Origin: Paenalicyclobacillus macrosporangiidus
GTDB lineage: Bacteria > Bacillota > Bacilli > Alicyclobacillales > Alicyclobacillaceae
Length of the DNA stretch: 64,000 nt
Reading direction: 5' to 3'
NCBI RefSeq assembly: GCF_900116805.1
Contig: NZ_FPBV01000002.1
Coordinates: forward strand, 124,001-188,000
Every line of letters starts with the position of its first letter. Positions within the stretch are counted from its first letter, which is position 1. Position numbers and translations under genes: made by a program. Under the pieces are notes generated by a model. The model saw only the letters and a program-made list of their open reading frames with translations. It was not told the DNA's origin and did not search any database. Below are positions 47,192 through 55,895 of this stretch, one piece after another.

Positions 47192-48182
47192 GTCTCCACC
47201 TCGCCTCATTGACTTGCATCCAGGATACCGGCACACCGGCCGGCCGCGCACCGTTATGCACCCGGTGCACCCACAGCGTCTGCAGCGCGGGGGCGATGTA
47301 CGAGACCGCCACCCCGAGTGCTGCCCCTGCGACGTCGTCCATCCCGTAATGGAAACGGAGGTACAGCGTCGCGAATACAATCGACACCCCGAGCGGCGCG
47401 TACAAGAGGCACCAGATCCTGCAGTGGCGCCACACGTACATGAACATGACGACGGTCAACGCCGTGTGCAGGCTCGGGAAACAATCCCGGGGGATGGCAA
47501 ACCGGTCGAGGGTGAAGACAGGCGCGATGTCCCCCACCGGGATTGAAAAATGCAGGGTGTATCCCGGCCCGATGACCGGGACCAGCAGATAGCAGGCGTA
47601 CCCGGAGTAAAACGCCAGCAGCGACGCCAGCAGATACTCGGAAGCCGCCTCCCGGCTGCGCCACACCAACAGGAGGATGGTGAAAAACAACAGCCAGAAC
47701 CAGGAGATGTACGCCCCGGTCAGCAGGTGGGTCAACCACGGCCGCACCAAGGGCTCGAGCCAGTCGGCGACCTGCCGTCCGAACAGGGTGGCGTCCATGC
47801 GCTGAATCGCCGGGTCGCGCAGGCCGGAGTGAATCACCGGTACGTAAAAGTTTACCACACGAAACACCAGCAACAAGGCACAGTAGGAAAGAAACACGCG
47901 GACGGCGAAACCAAAACGGTGCCATCCCGCCCGGCGACGGTCGCGCATCCACCGCACGGCACCGGCGAACACCAGCAATCCAAACAAGAGGGCAACGGGG
48001 ATGAACCGCCCGTAGATGCCGGCGATGATCCCCACGACCCGCCAGTGATAGCCAGGGATGCCGGACGCCTCATCGAGGCGATGGGCGAAGGCGAAAAATA
48101 TCCACAGGGCGGCACCGGTCGCGGCCAGGCCCAGCCATTCGAACGGTTCAAGGCGCGAGAGCGCCTGTCGGAACGAATCCAT
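47184..48182 (-). CDS. PAP2-superfamily membrane phosphatase
   Basis: A 332-residue protein with about seven membrane segments and the PAP2/AUR1-like active-site signature: CFPSLHTALTVVMF and LRFHYGMDDVAGA (the last has the catalytic His and Asp). An earlier arginine-lysine motif is weak, as in the inositol-phosphorylceramide-synthase-like branch. It may dephosphorylate a lipid phosphate such as phosphatidate or undecaprenyl pyrophosphate. The start ATG 48182 has GGGAGGGAG upstream. It is coupled to lepB by an eight-base overlap, linking it to the cell envelope. Confidence 0.88.
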   Translation of the reverse strand: MDSFRQALSRLEPFEWLGLAATGAALWIFFAFAHRLDEASGIPGYHWRVVGIIAGIYGRFIPVALLFGLLVFAGAVRWMRDRRRAGWHRFGFAVRVFLSYCALLLVFRVVNFYVPVIHSGLRDPAIQRMDATLFGRQVADWLEPLVRPWLTHLLTGAYISWFWLLFFTILLLVWRSREAASEYLLASLLAFYSGYACYLLVPVIGPGYTLHFSIPVGDIAPVFTLDRFAIPRDCFPSLHTALTVVMFMYVWRHCRIWCLLYAPLGVSIVFATLYLRFHYGMDDVAGAALGVAVSYIAPALQTLWVHRVHNGARPAGVPVSWMQVNEARWRHG

Positions 48183-48276
48183 GGCTCCCTCCCATCGGGT
48201 CGTGCGAACCGGGCCGAGCCCTGACGACCCGGCTCATGTCCATGATACCATGACGAGTGGAAAGGAGGCCAAAACG

Positions 48277-48390
48277 GTGGAGTTCCTCAACGGCGCGCTC
48301 AATCCGGTGGTCACCATCGCCCTGTGCGCCCTCTTCGCGTGGCGCATCGTGCGGCGGGAAGATGGCGGATCGAATGGCGGAGCGAAGTGA
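48277..48390 (+). CDS. Single-pass membrane microprotein
   Basis: A 37-residue frame starting at GTG 48277 with AAAGGAGG eight bases upstream. It has one hydrophobic helix (PVVTIALCALFAWRIV) followed by a positive cluster and a Gly/Asn tail. The ribosome site is excellent and the composition protein-like. No family is recognised. It is divergent from the PAP2 gene. Confidence 0.6.
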   Translation: MEFLNGALNPVVTIALCALFAWRIVRREDGGSNGGAK

Positions 48391-48405
48391 AAAACGCACT
48401 CCGCC

Positions 48406-48696
48406 TCAGCCCAGGCTGCGGCGGAGGCCCTGCCGGGCAGGTTCGTCCGGAGCGGGCAAGATCTCCATCTCCTCCAGCATGCGGCTGCGTTCCTTGTCCG
48501 CGCCGACCAAGAAGTACAGGTTGGCCGACAGGACGAGCGCGGTGACGAGGATCCACAGCACCGTGAAGGTGCCGCCGAGCCCCGGCCGCAACGCCGGCAG
48601 GCGCGGCAACGCATACACGGCCAACCCCACCAGCGCGCAACTGTACACCATCGCCCGGTGTTTCGTGTACGGGACCTCTTTCATTTTCCGTTTCAC
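48406..48696 (-). CDS. Small membrane protein, unknown
   Basis: A 96-residue protein with two membrane segments (YSCALVGLAVYAL and FTVLWILVTALVLSANLYFLV) and a charged tail with an acidic helix (RSRMLEEMEILPAPDE). I start it at GTG 48696, six bases after GGGAGGG; ATG 48702 abuts that site. It converges with the small + strand gene at 48390. The family is unknown. Confidence 0.7.
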   Translation of the reverse strand: MKRKMKEVPYTKHRAMVYSCALVGLAVYALPRLPALRPGLGGTFTVLWILVTALVLSANLYFLVGADKERSRMLEEMEILPAPDEPARQGLRRSLG

Positions 48697-48824
48697 GATC
48701 ATCCCTCCCCAGTGCATCCCTGTACATGCTATGCCCGGCCACGGCTGGCCATACCTATGTATATCCCCATCCCCGCTGCGGCACCTTAGTGACCGGAGGC
48801 CAACTTTCGTGAGGAGGGAAACGC

Positions 48825-49076
48825 ATGAGCGTTTTGGAGAACTGGGAACGGTGGCAAGAGTTCCTGGGCGAACAGGTGGACAAGGCCCAGGCGATGGGCG
48901 TATCCAACGACAAGATCACCGAGGTCGCGCACCGGATGGGTTCGTTCTTGGCCGAAAAGGTCGACCCGAAAAACCCGCAGGAGCGCCTGTTGAAACAGAT
49001 GTGGGACGCCAGCAACGAGGACGAACAACACACGTTGGCTTCCATCATGGTCAAAATGGCGGATCGGGCGCACTGA
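48825..49076 (+). CDS. DUF3243 family protein
   Basis: An 83-residue helical protein (LENWERWQEFLGEQVDKAQAMGVSND ... QERLLKQMWDASNEDEQHTLASIMVKM) that matches the short DUF3243 (YmfJ-like) family of Bacillota. No catalytic residues are visible. The start ATG has GGAGGGAAACGC upstream. Its function is not known. Confidence 0.85.
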   Translation: MSVLENWERWQEFLGEQVDKAQAMGVSNDKITEVAHRMGSFLAEKVDPKNPQERLLKQMWDASNEDEQHTLASIMVKMADRAH

Positions 49077-49128
49077 GCGGTCTTGCGCGGACATGCCGGC
49101 GCGTTTCGCGGATGGCCGGCTTTGTGCC

Positions 49129-49157
49129 ACAGGGGTTGGCCACTGGCTAACCCCTGT
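49129..49157. terminator. Hairpin between the DUF3243 and ylbF genes
   Basis: ACAGGGGTT and AACCCCTGT form a nine-base stem with an eleven-base loop. It includes the ylbF stop codon and would serve the convergent DUF3243 gene. The following bases are only moderately T-rich. Confidence 0.6.
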
Positions 49158-49512
49158 CGTCTTTCATCATCGGGTGCGGGAACAGGCCATCTTCGAGGCC
49201 TTTGCCCAACAGTTGATAGATGTCCATCAGCACCGCCATCACGTGACGTTCCAGTGCCAGGTACTCGGCGATGTCCCGATTGAGCGACACCACCTGGCCC
49301 AATTGCTCGAACCGGCGGCGCTCCTCTTCCGACGGCGTCTTCCCCTCCATCGCCTGGGCCTGCATCTCCCATTCGCGCGCGCGAAAGTCCTGGAGCATGC
49401 GCAGGGTGGCCTCATCGGCAGCGATGCGGTCGTGCACCTCTTTCAGTCGCTGAAACTCCGGCGTGGACCGGATGTCCTTCAACAGCGCGTTCGCCGTGTC
49501 GTAAGGATTCAT
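49147..49512 (-). CDS. YlbF/YmcA family protein
   Basis: A 121-residue all-helical protein of the YlbF/YmcA family. Its helices RLKEVHDRIAADEATLRMLQDFR and LGQVVSLNRDIAEYLALERHVMAVLMDIYQ are typical. In Bacillus such proteins form the RicA/F/T complex with RNase Y or act in competence and sporulation; which member this is cannot be told. The start ATG 49512 has a GGAGG site nine bases upstream. Confidence 0.88.
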   Translation of the reverse strand: MNPYDTANALLKDIRSTPEFQRLKEVHDRIAADEATLRMLQDFRAREWEMQAQAMEGKTPSEEERRRFEQLGQVVSLNRDIAEYLALERHVMAVLMDIYQLLGKGLEDGLFPHPMMKDDRG

Positions 49513-49633
49513 CGCCCCACCTCCCGAATCATCCGGCTCGTTTTATCTGGACTTCAGTATATCAAACCGTCAGCCTCCGTTTGCCGATGTCCGTCTGAAA
49601 ACCGGTATAATGAGGGATTGAGGAGGATTTGGT

Positions 49634-50035
49634 ATGGCTGACGTTCGAACGCTGTACGACTGGGCGGGCGGGGATGAGACCATCCGCCGGCTGGTCGAGG
49701 TGTTTTACAGCAAGGTCCCGCAGGACGAGGACCTCGCCCCCTTGTTCCCCGAAGACTTGTCGGAGGTCCGCCACAAGCAGCATCTGTTTCTGACCCAGTT
49801 TTTCGGCGGACCGCCTCTTTTCTCGCAAGCGTATGGCGCCCCGATGCTGCGCGCCCGCCATCTCAAGGTGCGCATCACCCGCCGGCACGCCCGCGCCTGG
49901 CTGCGCCGCATGGGCGAATCGCTGCAAGAAGTGGGCATTCAAGGCCCGCTGTACGATGTCATGATGGAGCGCCTGACGCGCACGGCCATACACATGGTCA
50001 ATTCGGAGGAAGACGAGCATCCGGCCGCTCCCTGA
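49634..50035 (+). CDS. Truncated haemoglobin, group II
   Basis: A 133-residue haem protein. The proximal histidine is His76 in PMLRARHLKVRI, the B-helix tyrosine is in FYSKVPQD, and the GG motif before the E helix is FFGGPPLFSQAYG. These agree with the group II (GlbO/YjbI) subfamily, which handles oxygen and nitric oxide or protects against them. The start ATG 49634 has GGAGGATTTGGT upstream. It is followed by an XRE gene by 11 bases. Confidence 0.92.
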   Translation: MADVRTLYDWAGGDETIRRLVEVFYSKVPQDEDLAPLFPEDLSEVRHKQHLFLTQFFGGPPLFSQAYGAPMLRARHLKVRITRRHARAWLRRMGESLQEVGIQGPLYDVMMERLTRTAIHMVNSEEDEHPAAP

Positions 50036-50046
50036 GGAGGGATGGT

Positions 50047-50649
50047 ATGTCCACTGGATCGCGCATCGCGCACCTGCGCCGGGCGCGCGGCCTGACCCAG
50101 GCGCAACTGGCGTCGGCCGCTGGCGTGAGCGCAAGCACCATCGCCATGTATGAAACCGGCCGGCGAACCCCGGATCCGGAGCATTTGGACAAGCTGGCCG
50201 CTGCCCTCGGCGTGCCGCCGGACCAGCTCAAGCCCGGCCCGGCAGACGCGGAGGAGGCCCGGCCCGTGCACGACGGCCCCGCGTCCGCCGGTCCAGTGCC
50301 GGCGGGTACCGCATATGCAGGCGAGCAGAACGCCGGCGCGGCCGGGGCAGGCCTCGGCCCCGATGCGGCGGGGGATGGACCGGAGTCGGCCGACGAGCAG
50401 CGCCAGGAGAAATCAGCGCAGGACCCGGCCGAGCCGGCTCACGACTCGCCATCCCAGGAGGGCCCCGCCGGCCAGCCAAGCCCATCGTATCCAGCCATCC
50501 CGCTCGACCGCTTCGAGGCGCGCCTGATCCTGTTTCTGCGATTGAACCCGCAGGCGCGCGCCTTCATCGAGGCCTACCTGGCGGCCGACGAGCGGCGCCG
50601 CCAGCAGATCCACAAGACCTGGCGCCTCATCCACGAACTGCAGCCCTGA
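50047..50649 (+). CDS. XRE-family DNA-binding protein with disordered linker
   Basis: A 200-residue protein with a Cro/C1 helix-turn-helix at residues 6-60 (IAHLRRARGLTQAQLASAAGVS ... DKLAAALGV), a long Gly/Ala/Pro/Glu-rich disordered middle (about 70-150), and a terminal helical domain (RLILFLRLNPQARAFIEAYLAADERRRQQIHKTWRLI). The end domain is not known. It lies eleven bases after the truncated haemoglobin gene, same strand, so both may respond to the same stress. GGAGGGATGGT precedes the start. Confidence 0.85.
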   Translation: MSTGSRIAHLRRARGLTQAQLASAAGVSASTIAMYETGRRTPDPEHLDKLAAALGVPPDQLKPGPADAEEARPVHDGPASAGPVPAGTAYAGEQNAGAAGAGLGPDAAGDGPESADEQRQEKSAQDPAEPAHDSPSQEGPAGQPSPSYPAIPLDRFEARLILFLRLNPQARAFIEAYLAADERRRQQIHKTWRLIHELQP

Positions 50650-50695
50650 TCTCCGCCACGACCCATCGCGCTCGTCGTTCCGTCCCGGTCTGGAG

Positions 50696-53512
50696 TCACC
50701 CGGTGCCGTTCCCCGCACCGCCGGCCGGTCCGCCGCCCGGCCCCGTACCGGAACCTCCGGTCCCGGTCGATCCGCCGGCCCCGACGGTTCCGCCGGTCCC
50801 TGTTCCCTCCCCGCCGGTTCCTGTCCCGGAACCGGAACCGGACGTGCCGCCGGAGCCCGGCGTTCCGGATCCGGGGCCCGTCGTGCCCGAACCGGAACCC
50901 GATCCGGGTGCCCCGGAGGTGCCGCCCTCGCCAGGCGGCGCGGTGCCACCGGTGTCCCCGGTCGGCGTGTTGCCCGGGCCCGTATCGGTCCCGTTGCCGA
51001 AGCCACCCGTGCCCCCGCTGGTGTTCGCGCCGTCAGCAGGCGTCCCGCCCGTCGACCCGGGTCCCGCACCGGAAGCGGTGTCGAGGGTCACCGTGATGGA
51101 CACCGGCGATCCCACCGGCTGCTGCGTCGTCAGATCCAGCGCCTGCACGGTGTAGGTGTACGACTCGCCCGGCTGGACCGCTGCGTCCTCGTAGAAAGGC
51201 TGTGTCGTCTGGCCGATGACGTCCGGGCTGCCGGACGTGGCCGCGGGCCCGTTGTCCTGGCGGCTGATCTGGAACACCACGCGGCCGGACAGGTCGGTCT
51301 TCCACGTGACTTGCACCGCCTGGGCGACCGGGTCCCAGGTCGCGTTCAGGCCGTACACCGCCTGGGTGCTCTGTGGCTGGGTGTCCGATGTCTGCCCGAA
51401 CTGCTGCGGCGGCATCCCCTGTGTGGCGAGCTTCACGATATCGCCGAAGATCTTGGCCGCGTTGTACGACGGCGAGTGCGGAATGTCGGTCAGGTGGTGC
51501 TCCGGGCTCGGCACGTCGTAGCCGAGGTAGATGGAGCCCACCATCGTCGGCGTGTAGCCGTCGAACCAACCGGCGTTGATCCAGTTCTGATGCTCTCCCG
51601 ACTGTGTTGCGTCGTACTGGACGGTACCGGTCTTTCCGGCGACCCCCCAACCGGGTACCTGTGCCGCCGTTCCGGTGCCGTACTGGACCACGCCCTGCAG
51701 CAGGTCCGTCATCACCGCGGCGGTGTGCGCAGACATCACCCGCTTGGCTGCCGGCTCGAAGGTGTACAGCGTATCCCCTGCGTCGTTGACCACCTTGTCA
51801 ATCAGGTGTGCCTGCGGCTCGATGCCCTGGTTGGCGAAGGCGCTGTACGCCTGCGCCATGATGAACGGGGACACGCCCTTCTCCAGGCCGCCGAGGGCGA
51901 TGTTCAGGTGCTGCCGGTCCCCGTCGGTGATGGGGATGCCCGCGTTCGCCGCGAAGTCTGCGCCCGTCTGAATGCCGATCTGCTGCAGCGTCCACACCGC
52001 GGCCACGTTCTGCGACGTCGCCAGCGCATAGCGCAACGTGACCTGGGCCGGGGCGTTCTGGTTGTCGTTGCGCGGCGCGTACCCCCCGCCGAAGTCGTGC
52101 GGCTGGTTGTTGAGCACGCTGTCCGGGCCGAATTTGCCGCTCTCAATCGCCGGCCCGTACACCACCAACGGCTTGATGGACGACCCGGGCGACCGGTACG
52201 CCTGCAGGGCCCGGTCCATCCCGAGCGGCACGAATCCTTGCTTCCTCGATCCCGCCGCCCCGAGCACCCCTCCAGTCTTCGGATCGATGAAGATGGCCGC
52301 GCCCTGCGCCACCGTGCCGCTGGTCGGCCCCGGAAAGTCGCCGTTGTAGTTGGTGCTCCAGAAGACGGTGTCGATGGCCTTCTGCACCTTCGGATCGACG
52401 GTGGTGTACACCTTCAGGCCGCCCTGCAACAGCTCCTCCTGCGGAATGCCCGCCTGTTCCGCGTAGTGGAACAGAAAATTGGTAAAGAGCGGGTGGTTGT
52501 CCCACGCGTCGTCCGGCACGTTGTGAAAGGCCACGCCCATGTCCCGGATGGTCTGGGCCTTGGCGGCGTTGGCCTCGGCCTCCGTGATGTACCCGTACTT
52601 GACCATGTTGTCGAGCACCTGGTTGCGCCGCTTGATGGCGGCGTCCGGATGCTGAATCGGATCGTACGCGCTCGGCGCCTGCAGCAAGCCGGCCAGCAGG
52701 GCGGCCTGGCTGAGGGTGAGATTCTGCTGTTTGCGCAGATCGACGCCGAAGTAGCGGTACGCGGCCTGCCCGACCCCGACGGCGTTCTCGCCGAAGAAGG
52801 AACGGTTGAGGTACATCGCCAGGATCTCCTGCTTGGTGAAGTGGCGGTTGATCTGCACCCCGAGCACAATCTGGCTGAACTTGCGCGACAGCGTCTTCTT
52901 GTCGTTCAGGTACACGATCTTCGCCAACTGCTCCTGGATGGTGCTGGCGCCCTGGGCATAGCTCTGCGTCCAGAGATCGATGAACGCGGCGCGCAGGATA
53001 CCCTTGAAGTCGATGCTCGACGAGTCCCAGAAGTTGTGGTCCTCCGTCGCCACGACGGCGTTGACCAGGTCTTTCGGCAGTTGGTCGTACGTGAGGTCAT
53101 ATGCGCCCTGGCCCGCGATGGTCATGTACTGCTGGCCGTTCTTGTCGTACACGACCGTCGGCTCGTGATGCTCGGTCAGCTTGCTGGCGTCAAACGGATA
53201 CAGCTCCACCAACGCGAAGAAGCCGACGGTGAAGGCGACGACGGCAGCGATCAGCCACGCGAAGAGGCGCGCGAAGATTCGCCCGGTGCCCCCCGGCGGG
53301 CGTCCGCCGGGAGGCCGCCCGCCCGGGGTCCTGCTGCCCGTCATCCTGCCGCCCGAGGGCCGGCTCGAAGCGCGGGCCGTGCGGCCGGCTTGGCGGCCAG
53401 AGCTGCGGCCGGTGGCGGATCGCCCGGAGATCCCCGAGCGCCCGGAGATACCGCGGTAGGAACGGCCGTCTCGGCCGAAGGATTGTCCATTCGTCACAAA
53501 CGCCAAGGCCAT
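50696..53512 (-). CDS. Class A penicillin-binding protein 1A-like
   Basis: A bifunctional peptidoglycan synthase of 938 residues. A cytoplasmic amino-terminal tail of about 75 residues is rich in Arg, Gly and Ser; one membrane helix (about 79-103) follows. The glycosyltransferase domain has VVATEDHNFWDSSS and GASTIQEQLAKIVYL; the transpeptidase has the SSIK serine (about residue 446), ATSQN, and GKTGTVQYD. A fibronectin-type domain follows (ATWDPVAQAVQVTWKT), and a Gly/Ser/Thr/Pro tail of about 110 residues. The start is uncertain: ATG 53512 abuts GAAGAGGGG, so TTG or GTG a few codons downstream is possible. Confidence 0.93.
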   Translation of the reverse strand: MALAFVTNGQSFGRDGRSYRGISGRSGISGRSATGRSSGRQAGRTARASSRPSGGRMTGSRTPGGRPPGGRPPGGTGRIFARLFAWLIAAVVAFTVGFFALVELYPFDASKLTEHHEPTVVYDKNGQQYMTIAGQGAYDLTYDQLPKDLVNAVVATEDHNFWDSSSIDFKGILRAAFIDLWTQSYAQGASTIQEQLAKIVYLNDKKTLSRKFSQIVLGVQINRHFTKQEILAMYLNRSFFGENAVGVGQAAYRYFGVDLRKQQNLTLSQAALLAGLLQAPSAYDPIQHPDAAIKRRNQVLDNMVKYGYITEAEANAAKAQTIRDMGVAFHNVPDDAWDNHPLFTNFLFHYAEQAGIPQEELLQGGLKVYTTVDPKVQKAIDTVFWSTNYNGDFPGPTSGTVAQGAAIFIDPKTGGVLGAAGSRKQGFVPLGMDRALQAYRSPGSSIKPLVVYGPAIESGKFGPDSVLNNQPHDFGGGYAPRNDNQNAPAQVTLRYALATSQNVAAVWTLQQIGIQTGADFAANAGIPITDGDRQHLNIALGGLEKGVSPFIMAQAYSAFANQGIEPQAHLIDKVVNDAGDTLYTFEPAAKRVMSAHTAAVMTDLLQGVVQYGTGTAAQVPGWGVAGKTGTVQYDATQSGEHQNWINAGWFDGYTPTMVGSIYLGYDVPSPEHHLTDIPHSPSYNAAKIFGDIVKLATQGMPPQQFGQTSDTQPQSTQAVYGLNATWDPVAQAVQVTWKTDLSGRVVFQISRQDNGPAATSGSPDVIGQTTQPFYEDAAVQPGESYTYTVQALDLTTQQPVGSPVSITVTLDTASGAGPGSTGGTPADGANTSGGTGGFGNGTDTGPGNTPTGDTGGTAPPGEGGTSGAPGSGSGSGTTGPGSGTPGSGGTSGSGSGTGTGGEGTGTGGTVGAGGSTGTGGSGTGPGGGPAGGAGNGTG

Positions 53513-53907
53513 CCCCTCTTCCCGTCTGCCGGTGGCGCCTGCCGGGTGTAGCCACCTCGGCGGGTCGCGCCGGCACATTCTTGTGGTTGGGCCATACACG
53601 CGTCGAGCTGGGGTCCACCCAGCCTATTCACAATACTACGCGTATCCTCTAGGGAGTGGTAGGGCCGTTCGGCGACAGTTTGCCGACAATTCGCCGGGCA
53701 GAGGAGGCGCAGGCCGTAGGCGCGGCGGGCGGGTGCGGGCTGGAGTGAGATAAGAGCGGTGAGAGGACCGGGAGGGGGTTCGGTGGGGCGGGCACGCGGT
53801 TGGACCGCGCAACCGGGCGGAGCGTGCAGCCGGGCAGGCCGTATCCCCGGGCAGGCCGGGGCGACGCGTGGCAAGGAACCCGGCTTAGCCCGAGGACCGG
53901 CAGACGG
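53513..53907. other. Intergenic stretch, no gene supported
   Basis: The gap between the PBP and the Pro-rich protein. It contains TATTGTG and CGGCGACAG-like elements, which may belong to a promoter, but no clean -35/-10 pair. Open frames here lack ribosome sites. Confidence 0.45.
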
Positions 53908-54408
53908 TCACCGGATCGACCCCGCTGTACGGCGACGGGTCGCCCGTCTCGCAGAACGGCGCTGTCTCGATCGCCGTCCTGCGGGGGCGGCGTTGGGGTG
54001 TGTCGTCCCGTCCTGGAGCACCTCGTCGATCCGCTGCCGCCACCGCAACAACTCGTCCCGCAACTGTGCGTCGCCGGTCCCGCGGATGGCCCGCTCCAGG
54101 CGAGGCCACAGGAAACGCGAGAATTCGCCCAGCACCCTGCGCTCCACGCCCCCCACCCGCTGCAGGACGTCGTCGATGGCGTCGCGGGCCGACGTCACCA
54201 GGCGGTCTTGCAAGGCCGACGATGGCGGGGATGGGGCCGACTGAGGGACTGGGTTGGCCTGAGGCGACGGGTGAGGCTGGGTCACCTGCGGAGACGGACT
54301 GAGCGGAGTAACCTGCGGGGAGGGCACCGTCGGGGAAGCCGAGGCCGCAGGTGCAGGGGCGGGCGACGGGATCGCAGAGATCGGTGCGTTCGTGTGCGCG
54401 CGGTTCAC
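53908..54408 (-). CDS. Pro/Ser-rich protein with helical C-terminal part
   Basis: A 166-residue protein beginning at GTG 54408 with GAGGAGG seven bases upstream. The first 65 residues are a Pro/Ser/Gln-rich repeat-like tail (PSPQVT and similar short units), the next 60 form an amphipathic helical region (RLVTSARDAIDDVLQRVGGVERR ... LRDELLRWRQRIDEVL), and the end is very Arg-rich. No membrane segment or signal peptide is seen. I know no family; it may bind nucleic acid through the basic end. Confidence 0.65.
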   Translation of the reverse strand: MNRAHTNAPISAIPSPAPAPAASASPTVPSPQVTPLSPSPQVTQPHPSPQANPVPQSAPSPPSSALQDRLVTSARDAIDDVLQRVGGVERRVLGEFSRFLWPRLERAIRGTGDAQLRDELLRWRQRIDEVLQDGTTHPNAAPAGRRSRQRRSARRATRRRTAGSIR

Positions 54409-54602
54409 GGGGCAGACCTCCTCACGTGCAAGGTGTGCGCAGGTTGCCCCAGTCTATGCGGGCCTGGACGTATAACGGTACGGCGCCCTCCTCGATAACA
54501 CAAGTTTTGCGTTTCACGCACGGCCGGTGCCGCGTACGCCCCGCCCAGCTTCCCGCCGATCCCGCCGGCGCCCGACAGCGAGGCCCAGAACCGAGCATCT
54601 CA

Positions 54603-55895
54603 TCAGGGCGGAGTGGCCTCCTGCGGGACGTTTGCGCCACCCGCCCCGCCATGCGGCCCGACACCCGCCTGCGCGGCCCGGTACTGCCGGAAGGCAGGGA
54701 GGACCAGCCCGACCACCCCCACCGCCGCCACGCTGAACAGTCCGCCGATGACGAGCGCCACCCCCACGGGGAGCACCGTCCCCATCAGGCCCGCCCGAAG
54801 ATTGCCGAGCTGCGGCCCGGCCGCCCCGACCAGGTAGTCGATCCCGCTGACACGCCCCCGGTACGCATCGGGGGTGTTCACCTGGACGATGGTCGTGCGC
54901 AGCACCACCAGCATCGTATCCGCCGCCCCGGCGACAAACAGGCAGGCGAGGGCCAGCCACAGCGCGCCGCTCCCGCCGAGCAGTGCGATGCAACCGCCCC
55001 ACAACGCGCCGACGGCCAGGACGGCCAATCCCTCCCGCGACACCCGCCGCAGCGGTCCCGAGAAGATGGAGCCGGCGAGTCCCCCGACACCCGTGGCGCC
55101 CATGAGCAGACCGAGCGTCTGCGGGTTCCCGCCAAAGCGCGCGGCGTTGAGCGCCGGCAGCAGCGCCGTCGACACCCCGAGCAGGGTGACGCTCAGGTCG
55201 GCCAAAAACGCCCCCATCAACACCGGCTGCTGAATGAGAAAACGGAGCCCTTCGGCGGCGGCGCGCAAGGTCGGGCGGGACGGCCCGCCCTCGGGCGGCA
55301 TCGCCGGCAGGCGCCCGACGCCGTACAGCGCCGCGGTGAAACTGATGGCATCAAGGGTGTAACACGCCTTCAAGCCCCAAACGGACGCAATCACGCCCGC
55401 CATCGCAGGCCCGGCCATCTCGGCAAAGCGCATCACCACCATGTTCAACGTGTTGCCTGCCCGGATCTGGTCCTTCGGCAACAGCCGCGGCAAGAAAGTG
55501 CGCCGGGCCGGCGCATTGATGGCCGTGAGGAGGGATTGCAGGATGAGCAGCCCGTACAGCAACGCCGGGAGGCGTAGCCCGGCGAACGCCTGCAGGGCGA
55601 ACAGGATGGAGACGCCCATCTGCCCGCTGGTGGCGAACAGCACCAGGACGCGCCGATCCACCGCGTCCCCGATGCTGCCGCCCAAGAGCACGAACGCCAT
55701 CGCCGGCAGTGCGCTGCACAGCCCGGCCGCCCCCACCGCCAGGGAGCTGTGCGTCAGGTCGTACAACTGCAGGGTGACGGCGAACGTGGTCATGTAACCG
55801 CCGAGCAGGGACAGGCCCTGGCCGAGCCAGAGCCGCCGGAATGCCGGAGAGTCGCGCAACGGAGTGGTATCCAGGAACACGCCCAAGCGATTCAC
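54603..55895 (-). CDS. MFS-type exporter, putative
   Basis: A 430-residue transporter with twelve membrane segments and the efflux-type motif GDAVDRRVLVLFATSGQ after helix 2. The carboxy part is Ala/Gly-rich. It resembles MFS_3-like drug exporters with an N-terminal TTPLRDSPAFRRLWLGQGLSLLG. I start it at GTG 55895, overlapping the PIN stop as GTGA, with AGAGGAG upstream; the upstream frame is an extension. Its base composition is like the rest of the window (GC-rich), unlike the two upstream genes. Confidence 0.85.
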   Translation of the reverse strand: MNRLGVFLDTTPLRDSPAFRRLWLGQGLSLLGGYMTTFAVTLQLYDLTHSSLAVGAAGLCSALPAMAFVLLGGSIGDAVDRRVLVLFATSGQMGVSILFALQAFAGLRLPALLYGLLILQSLLTAINAPARRTFLPRLLPKDQIRAGNTLNMVVMRFAEMAGPAMAGVIASVWGLKACYTLDAISFTAALYGVGRLPAMPPEGGPSRPTLRAAAEGLRFLIQQPVLMGAFLADLSVTLLGVSTALLPALNAARFGGNPQTLGLLMGATGVGGLAGSIFSGPLRRVSREGLAVLAVGALWGGCIALLGGSGALWLALACLFVAGAADTMLVVLRTTIVQVNTPDAYRGRVSGIDYLVGAAGPQLGNLRAGLMGTVLPVGVALVIGGLFSVAAVGVVGLVLPAFRQYRAAQAGVGPHGGAGGANVPQEATPP

